Source: Acanthaster planci
Lineage: Eukaryota; Echinodermata; Asteroidea; Valvatida; Acanthasteridae
Direction: 5' to 3'
Assembly: GCF_001949145.1 (NCBI RefSeq)
Contig: NW_019091366.1
Location: forward strand, 740,492 to 804,491
Length of the DNA: 64,000 nt
The notes beneath the pieces were generated by a model, which saw only the letters and a program-made list of their open reading frames with translations, searched no databases and was not told the DNA's origin. Each line of letters opens with the position of its first letter. Positions within the stretch are counted from its first letter, which is position 1. The translations under genes and the position numbers were made by a program. This document shows, in pieces, positions 48,101 to 60,100 of the stretch.

Positions 48101-51100
48101 TAACAACCTTATGGTGGGAATTAAAACCCAGGAGTTCACGTTTGAAGATCCAAATGGCAATGACTGGCAATTTTTTCCCCCCCCATCTCTCTCTTTTACG
48201 AGATCAGTTTAAGGGAGGACAGGTCTGCTGTAATATAATACCTGTCCTAGAGACTGAATTATCAGCACCAGGTTCTTCTCTTTCCCCCCCCCCTTCCTCG
48301 GTTGACGGGGGTGACTTTTCTACCGGTGCGCTTCAATCCTCTGGGAATATGGGGCCTGCTTCCGGCATGCCGGACGCATTAGCCCTTAGCCGCTCGCGTA
48401 CCTGTGATTTTTGGGGAGTGGAACACGGTAAGGTTAGCAGGATGATTGAACAGCGCAAATTAGGATAAGCCAAATGTATAGGGCCCTCAATCAAGCTGAT
48501 GACTTGGGAGAATATGGACGTGACTGTACATGCACTCACTGATGAAGAAAAGAAACAGTAAAGGCTTAAAGAAGGAACAAGGAATTAAAGCACATGTGCA
48601 TGACAATCAGTACATACATGTACATGTGTACATGTACATTCAATGTAATTGTGTATATGAGTGTGCATGTCCTTGTACAGGTAATCTTTATAGTTAAAAC
48701 ATCTGATGAGACTCAAGGATTTCTGGGTAGTCTTATACAGTCCAGTGTATGGCCCGGCTGGCATTGTTCTGTGCATTTGTTGGAAAGTTTTCTTTGGTAA
48801 ATAAGAACTGGACCAGACTGTGAGAACTTTGGTACATCCCCACAGTGTTTTGGTCCGAACAATAGCTACTGGGTACTATACCAGAGTTTGACCCCTACAA
48901 CTTTACAGCCACCAAGACTGAACTTCCACCGAAAGTATTGTCTAGTACCTGTACCAAGTGTGCACCGAGACAGGATTTCTGGGAAGGTCTTTTTCAAATT
49001 TCTGGATCCCGTACGTAATCTTGAGCTTAACGACAGCTATGATTTCAGCATTTGCCGGTCTCCAACTGCTCGGCAATCATAGCTGTCCCGTTACCTTGTC
49101 ATACCCGTGGTAAATAACGTGGAGTCCTCAAATCTCTAGCTGCCAACGAAAAGGACAAGTGTCTGTCATCGGACAAGCTGTGACATGTTTTTCACAATAA
49201 TCAAACCAAAAAAAAAAATCGGAACGAATCCCACCCGCTTCACAATCAGTCTGTATGTTAGTCTAGAACAGTCTGTTTAAATTTCCTTTTTGGTAATTTC
49301 AATAAAGAGTCACCCTGCCCTCCTTAATTTGGTTTCCACAAGTTCTGGGTCATGGTTTTCAGCCAGTGCTTGGCAGTAGTAATTAAATTAAATTCAACAA
49401 ACTTTTACATGAGACAGGAGGAGGGAAGGAGGGTTGAGGAGGGGTGAGGAGGGGGTGTGAATCACAGACTGTGATCCAGCAAAAAAAAAAATAAAATAAA
49501 AAAATGGGCCAGGTCACCCACGTCGTCAATGAATCAATGAGCTTTGCGTATCGGTCTGTAGGGAACGGAGGCTGTGTCCAAGTCCATTACAGGTCAGGCG
49601 GGCTACACACAGGCCAGCAACTGCGCACACATGCCGATGCCAGGTGATAACGCCGGACTAATTGGGAACAATAAATCTGTGTGGGGGAGGATGGCACCAC
49701 GTGCACACAGGTCCCGATGAAAGCTGTGATTTCCGGACTCTTATTATAGGTGTTGAAGAAGGCGGGGGGGCAGGAATGATCGTGGATCCTTACTGACCAG
49801 ATGAGGCTGTACAATTACAAGGAGGATGTGCAAGAGTTTCATGACAAGTTTTGACCAAAGGAGGTTGCAGTTGATACGAAATGAGGGGGAAAAAGTGAAA
49901 GAATCAGAAACTATCTGTCATGACTGTCTTAATGAAACCAGATTGCTTTCACATGTCAAATTTGCGGCTGATATGATGCACTTTATTACGAAAATGGTCA
50001 TCTTGACAAACACTGACCAGTACACATGCATGTCCTTGTTCGGATTAATGTGGAGACAAACACTCGTCATTACACAGATTTTGCGGGGACCAACAAATGT
50101 TGCGGGGGCAGGGACATGTCCCCATAACTTCGTCCTAATTTGCCTGACAAAAGAAATTGTCCTCTTGGTGCAGTCAAGGCCTGGCCACACGTGCATTCAG
50201 GCGTGTGTCTGCACAAATCTGAAGGCTGGCTTGAGTGGAACTCCAGTGGAACTCCAGCCTGTTACCCCCAATTACAACATCAGTCCCAACTACGGGTATG
50301 CTTGGGCCAATCCCAATTGTATTTCAGATGATGCTGCACAAGCACACACATGTATAGTTGGGGCCTAACAAGCCCACTGTCTCTCACCAACTAGTACAGG
50401 GAGGTCTAGTCCACTCACCTGCCCCACTCCTAATCAGCTGCTGCTGCTGGCTGCTAGGAACCTGAGAAGGGGGGAGGGGCAAAAGTTTGGCAGTTCAGGG
50501 ATATTTGATGGATTTCTTTTCCTCCTCCCAATTGAACAGTAGGCTCTACACCGACATCATATTATTGGTGCTGTATGGTCGGTGCCCTATGAGAGCCTGT
50601 GAGAAAAGAAATCTTCTGAAGTAATAAAAAGATGAGAAACGAAGGAACAAATTGATCTGATGTAAGAGCATGTAAGAGCACACCCACGTGTTTCTCATGG
50701 AGGTTTTTTTGAGGGAAACATAGGTTTAATCTAGCATGGTCCCTCAGTGCATGGTGCCGAAGCGTTGATATTAGGTCACATACATGTTAAACACAGAGAA
50801 GCCTCTACATCCTGGTTTCGAATTAGGACAATGACTCTTGTGCCAGGCTTTCGGAGTGTGATAAACTTTGACTAAAAGCACATTCTAGTCGGTTTTCTGA
50901 CCACATTTCCTCATTCAAAACATCCTCTACAGTCCTGTCTATTTTCCCAGTGATTACGCTCGGCCGTACAGGAAAAAGCTGGAAAAATGTTTTTATTCCA
51001 ATGAATAAGCACCATTCATGTATCTGTGGTCAGGCCATCACGAGCTAAAAGAAATTCAGTTTCCTTGAGGTTTACAATCACATCAAATGTACATGTATCA

Positions 51101-54100
51101 CAGAAAACTTCCACACAGTGCCTAGACCGCGTGTAATCATGGATTGAAGAGCAAGTCACAGGGACGTGAGGACAGAGGGGACACAAGCACACTTTTAGAA
51201 CGGGTGACTGTCTGCGACTTTGTGGACAGGGTCTTCATGAGTCTAACCTCTCTCCATGCATCTGGCCCCTTTTGATTGGATAATTCTACAGTATATCGCC
51301 GTTTGTCGTTGAAGTGGCCTTCATGTGTCTCCTACTTGGCAAATGTACAATTTTAACGGACACCACCAATACGTCTTGCTGCAGAAGCATAACTCCCCAT
51401 GCTTAAATATACTCCCAAGAGAATGCTGAAGTGTCTGGTAAAAGAGTTTCAGATTTTCACCCACGACTTTTCAAGCTCTGTAACTCATCCAGAAGAAAAA
51501 TCTTTTGTTTCAAATTAAGAACTGCCTCAAGCCATGATGTTACCATACGTGTACATGTACTGTACATTCATCCAAAGTACATGTAAGATCGTGAACTTAT
51601 CAAACAAGGGCTAAAAAAAAAAAGGGGGGTAGAAATGTTACTGTCGGTATCCTTATTTGGGCAATTTCCAATCAGAAGATTGTCTGGAGTGAGGGAGAGA
51701 GGGGAGAAAATGGGCAGGAAATCAGAGTTCCAGACATCTTGACATTTTGTTGGTGATTTTGGGTCCCCCGGGTCCTGGCCCGAAATTTCAGAATGATCGG
51801 TGGCATGTGTGGCCGTAATCCTGGAGGATGTTCGCCAATTGCGGCACACAAAGTGTGGAGTGTGCACCAGCTGCCGGTGGTGCGTGGCCCAGCGTGGTGC
51901 GGGGCCGGGCTTAATTGCGACAGTGGGGGCAACGGATGAGCTACTTTGGCAAGAAAATTTGGGCCTGATAACGATCTTTCCTCTCTGCTCCACTGGGGAC
52001 CTGATTTACAAGGCCCTGGGATTGATGGCTTCTTGGTATCCCACTGAGGTTTTACTGGTCCGAAAATGGCAATAGTTCCCCCCCCCCTTTTCCCTGTTTC
52101 CATCCTCAATCAAGCCTCCATGTTCCCCCCCAAACCTCCTTTGCACCACTTCTTACCCAGTTAACATCAGATTTTCTTACCCAAACAGCTGCTAGGGAGG
52201 GGTCTTTGTTCCTGCAAAATTCTTCAACTTCATGACACCCATAAAATACATGTACATGTATGTCGGGAAGAACTGCTCTTGAGTTTAGGGCATCAGTATT
52301 TTCCAACTTTTCCCTGTTTTTCAACTGCCCTGGTAAATATTGTGGCGCGTGTCCACATGTCGACCGGTTTACATACAAAAGGTCTGCAGCGTATACAGGC
52401 ATCACCGGTGGCCATGTGTGTGTGCTTTGCCAATTGTTTCAATACAAACGAGTTGCTTGCTGTAACCTCATCTCTTTTGTAAGTGCGCTTTCGCTCCCAA
52501 GCCAATCAGCTTACCCAAACAAAGGAGGTCTTTAATCCCCTTAGCTCTTTCCTGTAAGGTGCGGGCTCCCCAATTTAATTCTAATCACTCAAGAAAGGCA
52601 TTTCCATTTTATTGCTTCTGGTAGCTGGGGATGGGTCTAAGTAGCAACGTCCCCCTGTAGGATTGTCTTCCGCACTTTAACCCAACCAAGCACGACCCGT
52701 TAATACTAGTATGCTGACCACAAAAATGAAAAGAATTCTTAAACAAAAGTACCCGTCCTACAAGGAACAAATAAGGATCTGGCGTCAAGTGGTTAATCAA
52801 AAGCAGCTACATGTACCATGCTTGAGCCTTAGGTACAAGTCTTTGTAAATGCAAGGGACAATTTTTTTGGGGGGGGGTTGAAAATCTAGGGCCTTCCAGG
52901 TCAAGGACATAACAACTTATCTCAAATTACTCACGTCTATATAAGAGGTGCCGGTATATCAAATGAAACCAAGTTACATGTAGATCAGCGACTATCTGTC
53001 AACCTCAGGCTGATTTTGCCTGGTGCCCAAGATACACTGTATAGCCACTTTTGGGTTAGAGGCCTTTGGAAGAATCTTGCACAATGTTTAAGCAATAGGA
53101 ATCCTCACCATTTTGAAATCTTCGCAACATTCATTTTCAAATTCCTCAAATCAACTACAAAGTAAAACTCCAGAGTGGCTCCAGTGACTTGTGACTCATT
53201 TTTACAGAGCAGGTCACAAATGCTCGCTGATCCAACTTGACCCAAGCTCCCGGTGCCGGTACATGCATCTGAAACAAAAGTACGTACGCCCTAGGCGTAC
53301 ATTTGTAATGTAATATTATTGATCCCTCTGTGGGAATATATCAGTCCAAGTTACATGAACACCAGTAGGGCATGGTGATGGTAAGCAGTGGGTACAAAAA
53401 TGGGGGTTGAGTTCAATGAAGGCAAACGTGTTGGGAGGCGCTCTGTTGTCTAGCAACAATGTCCCTAGCCACCAAAGCACTGCATGTGGGAAACACTCCA
53501 CTGTACGTGATACTTGTTTACTCTTTCTGAGAACATGCATGTAGAATACATGCAGGTTCAGTGGATGAGGTAGGGTGATGCCCGCCAAGTGGTATGAGAC
53601 CAATAGTTGGATGAGTTTTACTATGTCATCTGGCTCTGTCATTTGGCTCGCATGTTGACAACAGAGGGCGCTACCTGCTCATCCACCACCCACTCATGGT
53701 GTCATTCTCTCCCAACTGCCCACCCTCTCAGCTCAGATTCCACCCTTGAGTGGAGAGAGCGTTTCCGCTTTTGCAGTTCCTGCTTGTTTCAGGGAAACTC
53801 AAGAAGTCACAATCTACCGGTAACCCTACTGTCTCTCTGCATGTCTAGTCCAGTCGACTATTCCAGAGTTATTTTCCTGCGTTTGAATGAAACAGTGCCA
53901 GATCTTATTAGAATCAAATCCCCCCGCCCCCCGAAATGAAAAACATATTTTCCTTCAGCCAAGGAAAACTGTCAGTGAGTGCACACACACATCTACACAT
54001 GTACATGTGTGCCTACCTGTCCAGCTGCTATGTGCATGCTTTATATCACATGTACATGTCCATGTATCATATGTAATGGTAATATGTAGGTTCTTCCGGT

Positions 54101-57100
54101 ACCTACAGAACACATGCACATACACATACGCGTTTTGGTACACAAATACATGTGCAGTGTACACGTACATGTACGTGTACATGTACCTGTTACCAAGCTA
54201 TGGGTACACATGTTGAAATACATGTACATGTCAGGACACTATGGGGACCAAAAATATTACTGGGACAAGTCATTTCCCTACTCGTCAGTTAGTGACTTTC
54301 CTGAAAATGAATTGTTCCTCTAATGCCGGGAAGGCCTCACCGGTTGTGAACATCTGCAGCACACTTTGCACATTGCGGTCTTTATGTGGCAATGTTTGAC
54401 ATGATATTCTCAGGAATAAAAGGTGTGTGGCTAAACCACAGGACGCTTCTCCCGAACAAGGAAAAAGTGACTAAGATATTACTTGAAACACACTGCTCTC
54501 TTCGTAAATAATCTGTTCAAAACAGGAACTAGAGGTGTATTTTGATCTGATATGTTTCCGGTCACTATTAAAGCTGTGAACATTATCCAAACCCACTTGA
54601 CAATACATGTACACTGTACATGTACCTTCCAGTAACGCTTTGCATAAAAGGCATAAAATTAGCCCACCGCATGCTCGGAGATTGCAGTAACTTACACGGA
54701 CGTTATTGGGGAGGTGGGGAGGGAGTCTCATTACATACACTGGCAAATGTGCATATCAACTCTGACTTGCATGTACTGAACATCCTACAGCATTCCTTCT
54801 CGTTTGTTAATGGACTGGCTTCCCTCAGGATCTGAAGGTCAGCGACACTGTCATCACTGCAGCAAATATGTAATTCACTTTGGAGGGAGGATGGATTGGA
54901 GAAAGGGAAAGGGTTGGAGGAAGGGGGTGGGGGAGAAGGGCGGGAAGGAAAGGAAAAGTGGACATGCCAAGCGGCCTAATTTGCTGAGTATTTTGATATC
55001 CTTGCCACAGGTGTTTAAAAGGAAAACATCAAAGACGTGCTACGCAGTGCAAACACAGCCCTTCTCTACCGTATCTACGGCAAACCCGCTGTGTGCTGCA
55101 GTGTGCTCGAGTCATGCATTCCAGGCATGATTGGGGGTGATACATGTACGCCAAAACATACGGGTCAGAGTGTGAACCTTTGAACTTCAAAGAAGATCTG
55201 AAGAAATCCTCCCTGATCATGCAAACTCCACTGATCAGTTTCAGATGATTCTGCAGGAGATGAAACAAGCCTACTTTCACCTACTCGGAACTTTGTCCTG
55301 CCAAAACTAGAATACGCCAGGCACATTGTCCACGCACCGTGGATTTCAAGGATGGGTTGATCATCAAGCAGGCAGGTGCCCTGTCCCTTAAATGAGAGAC
55401 CGTCCCGTCAAATCAAGAGATTATCACTAGACAGTGGGTAAATCCCTCGTGCTACACGAGCTGTCAGAACAACTTTGGGCCAGCAACAATGGCAGTCGGC
55501 ACTGTAGTCAGCTTCATTCTTTTTGGTCAATATTGTGAGCATACAGAGACTTCCACAAGTTTATCGGTTCACAAATGCAAGTCCCACTCCCTAAGTACAC
55601 TTGATAAGAATCTTCCTGGATCTTTCAAAATCCACCACTGCCAATAAGCCCAATAGTACTTTTTGCACAAGAGGAGAATCAATTCCTGTGCAAACCACTA
55701 GTACTGATGGGCTTGACCTTCCTCAGTCCTGTCAAATCCTCTGATTCCACATTCAATTCCAGGTTTATTAATGATTGTACGGATGTTAGGTATTGTACAT
55801 TTAATTTTTCACTCATTTTTTTGTAACAAATAAAGCAACACTAAATTCAACAGGGGTGCTCGCATGATAGAAGGCATCAACTCCTCGATTTTGAGTCTCG
55901 TCAAATGAATTTAGGAGCATGAACTTTTAGTGCATCTAGAAAAGTGACAAAGTTCCTTGTCAAATATCCTTAAGTCCTGAACTGTTTCACAGATATCTGC
56001 AGGGTTACTAGATTGCTCCCTTGAAAGGCTACAATGAAATGGCACTAACATGAATGTCTCGCAAAGACAATTCCTATAAAGTGAAATATTCTTGCAAAAG
56101 TCTCCCGAACTTAATTACTCTGCATTTTGCTGTCATTTTGAAGCAAGAACGAATTGTACGGACCTCCGCTGGGTGAAAAACCTTATCTTTTTTCACCAAC
56201 ACCAACTGGCATAAGCATCTTTAACCCCTTTCTTTATTATCGGTGGGGCCCACAAGTATATGTTATCAGATTGGAAACATGCTGAACACATTATTGGCAA
56301 ATGATTTCAAACAGCGGATAAGTGGCTGTTTCCTTCAACAAGTAATTGAATATATGGCGGCAGTGATGGACTTGAAAGACACGCTTGGTGGAGCACCAGA
56401 CTCGGCCAGATACCACACTTCAAGGCTTTCCCTCCACTCAGACACACTTCGAGGTCAAATAAACTAAAAGGTTCAACGGGGCAAAGACACTGTAAGCTTC
56501 CCCTCTGTGTGAACGAGATTTGTCAGTGTAGGCAAAACAATATCAAGCAGCACATTTGCTCGTGAGGTTTTGTTTGAAGAATCAATTCTTCTACCCTTCA
56601 CTCAAATTTAAAGAAACAAGGCTTCCATCAGACGTTTTCATCTTGAAAGTGTTGCCATGTTACATGCACAGTTAAAAGTTAACAACAGTGTACATGTACA
56701 TGTATAGGGTGCTCTCTTATAAATATGAATTGGTACAAATTAACTTATTAGTCCATTATTCTATATTGTTCTGAATAACCAGTCAGCACTGCTTTTGTAT
56801 TCTACAAAGCCAAGGGCTGATGGTGGAATGTGCATGCTTCCTATGTGAAACAAACCATTCTGGGTGGATATCGTAAGGATTCGAGAAGGGTCTGGAGTCC
56901 GGACTTACCATAGCACACCTGTGACGCACAGCAGGAGTATGGTGTAAAAGACGCGTAGGCAGCCCGGGCAGCCCGACTCCGCCTGCACCCGCTTCCCGCC
57001 ACAATTGTTGCAGCAGCGGCAGCAGCCAAAGATGGGGCCGATGATGAGTACAAGGAGGATGTAAGCCAGGCCCACTGAGAGGCAGACGATGATGCCCACC

Positions 57101-60100
57101 AACAGGGCTGCAATCTGCGAGAGGGGGGAGAGGTAAGTCAAAGTCTAGCGATGAGCATCAGCCATGACCCATCAAAAAAATACAAAAGCTATGCACAGCT
57201 TCTACCACAGTACAAACACTGAGTACATGTAAAAAGCTACACATAGAAACTACCGATTGTACCGGGTACGGTAATTAGGTACCTCAGGTAAACACATTTT
57301 TATAATTCAGAAGTGCATTTTGCAAGTCTATCCAACATTTTTCACACCATCAGCCTAAACTGCAAATTGCTCAAGATTAATAAAAAATGCACATTTTAAA
57401 TTTAAGGGGATCTTTTGCTTCCGATACTTTGAGCAGGTTCTAGAGCATTATCTTGCAGGGCTATCGCTATCTTGTGACAACTGCTAAGATTACTTCGATA
57501 ATTAATTACAATCCATTCAAAACACTCCTTGCTGAAGGAAGGCTCAAATTATATAAATTGATCTGGTAAAGCTAACAATCTACATCTAGTTCATGTACAT
57601 GTAAACTATTCAGAGAAAAAGCAAACTAAAACAGAATATTACCTCCTGAAACATTGGCCAAGGGTCCGGCACAAAATTATTGTTGAAAACTGCTTCGAGT
57701 GTCTTTGACACATAATCTGTGTAATAAAGAAGAGGAAAGGCTCGTCTGCTTGTATGGATAAGATTTTCAATTACCTACTCCAAAAATAATGAACTGACAA
57801 TGGCCGGGGAACCACTGACTCCAATTACTCAAAATAAACCCTTTAAAACAACCGTATTAAAAGTGTCAACTCGACTGAAAAGGAAAAGTACTGGAGTTGG
57901 AGGTGAGGCAGCAGTTTCCCATATTCTGTCCACTCCTTCAAAAACAAATCAAATGAGGAATGTAGGCCTAATTTTTCTTTATCAGTATTAATTTTAAAAC
58001 CAAATCCTTCCTCAGAGACCAGCTTTTCTGTAAATGTCCACATTGTTTGCAGAACAGGTTGTCAATCAGTTACATTATACATGTATACATGTACATATAC
58101 ACTGTGTATGTACCGGTACCTTCAATTCTCAAATCACATGACACTGGTAATTTACCGCACATGTACATGTAATAATCACTCATTCTGATTCTTCTTGGAG
58201 GGGGTAGCCATGAGTTACGTTTATTTTGGCCATTTGCTCTTCACAAAAAGGTACCGCTACATTGTACATGTACATGTTTCAGTACCGAGACCTACATGTA
58301 CATGTGCATGTGCAAATACCCACCTACACTGTACATATACATGTACATTGTACGTGATATGATTAGGTAACAGGTCAACAACATACTGTAAGATACCTGT
58401 ATCTACACGTAGGTATGTTGTTCTTATTTTGAACATAACTAATCAAATCCTTACTTCCTTTAATAAAGGGTTGACCCTTATTAACCGACCTTTCCCACTT
58501 CAAAAGGTGACCCAAACCACAGAGCTATAAAAAACAGATGCCTGATCACAGCCATCTCTTCATCCAACCTCCCCCCCCTTCCCATATTCACCTGCAAAGC
58601 CTTGATGACAGTTTGCCTATTGGTCCAACCTCACTCTAGCCAGTCATGGCCAAGTGGGAGCCTAATATCTAGCTGATCAACCAGACAAATACTGTCTCAC
58701 CCATGTGGTCATTTATCTGTATCTGGGCCACTGGGCATGTGGAGATAAGCAAAACCTTCCCTCTACAACTTACATGTTGTAAGGTCTGTTAACAGTTGAA
58801 TTTACTGAAGTGCGTGGCACTATACATGTACATGTACATGACATGCACATTTGCACTGAGCATACACGTACACGCGCAACACATATACCGGTAATTATGT
58901 ACATGTACATGTACCGGTACAGTGACAACCGACAAAACATTTGTTTCAAAAAGCAACTCCCTGGGTTGAGCTTTCCTTTCCATTTTTAAAATTCCCAAGG
59001 TTGTTGCACGGTTGGTTTGATTCAGTTTGAGATACTGTAATAGTGAGTAATGACAGGTCAGAGATGCTTTCATGGAGCATAAATGTAATGTGAATGACAA
59101 AGGAAACGCCCTACAATGAACAGGTGCATATGCACTTACACATGTAAGTACCAGTACGTGTAAGTCCATATGTACTGCATGTACATGTACAAGTGCTAAA
59201 GACTTTCCATTTTATTTCACAAACATGTACATGAACATGTACCAGTATTCATCTCTATAAAAGATTTAAACATGATCATCAAAACCCTTGGGCACTTTCT
59301 TGAAGTTCTTTTTAATGTTTACAGCTATGTGTGCATTTGGGTTCGGGTATTGCTCATCTTAACCATGAGAGGAAATTTCATGTAGTAAAGTGCGAAGTTA
59401 GTGGGGTACTGTACACACATGTTCAACCATGAATGGATCTGGCAAGGTTGGACGGGCACCATAATTCAGACCCGTCCGCTTGTGAGGTCTGGCAATCTGT
59501 GAACACCAGTCCGTCAAATGGGAGACTGAGATATCTTCCCCAAGTGCACATTTATGATTGTGAGTCACTGTCGCTGATAAATATTGTTTTATTTTATTCT
59601 TCACTCGGTGCTTATCTTATACAGGACAAGGGTAGGGGGGGGGCTTGAACTGCCCAGCCAGATGGTACAGTCCCTCATGAATATCTCTTGTGTCTTATTG
59701 AATTACAGCAGGAGAGTGAGTTGACCTCCATTGTAAAGGAAAGTACACTGAGCCAGACAAGGGAAGGGACCTTCACTCATGAGACAGTTGGCTGAAGACA
59801 ATTACAGGGTACTGTATGGTGGTCCAGCGACTCGTTAACAGACATGGACCAGGGTGTGCCAGACCCAGCAAACAGCTCTTTAAAAAGGAAAAACAAATTG
59901 AGCACCCAATCTTGTCAATTTGTTACATGCATTTCATTGGCTGGTTTATAATATCCCAGACAGCTGTTTTGAACACACCCCATTATAACTTTTGCCATTT
60001 TTCTTCGTAGGTCAGGCAAAAAGATTTCCAGTCATGTCCCTGAACATTAGTAACCTTTTCCCACAAAAAATGCAAGCCAGTGAATTAGCCACAAAAGCAC

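Larger units (their letters stand above)
41665..56908 (-). other. PROM1: 15.2-kb intron 3 of prominin gene B
   Basis: It lies between exon 3 (ending in TM2) and exon 4 (starting the first loop). The two exons join directly in phase and by homology, so no coding exon of this gene is expected inside. It holds a 15-bp perfect hairpin (43454-43485), G-rich tracts near 46485-46565, 49420-49460 and 54885-54960, ACATGTAC clusters, and a patch at 47540-48470 open in several frames on both strands but with no recognisable protein. It is a plausible home for regulatory elements. Confidence 0.75.

Noticed and set aside
47544-48468. Long overlapping open frames on both strands (up to 249 aa)
   Set aside because: Several frames are open at once, the peptides are low in family-like motifs, and the region lies inside a prominin intron. 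Compositional lack of stops is the simpler reading.
49826-50368. 180-aa plus-strand open frame
   Set aside because: No recognisable domain, a cysteine-rich random-looking composition, and a location inside the large prominin intron.
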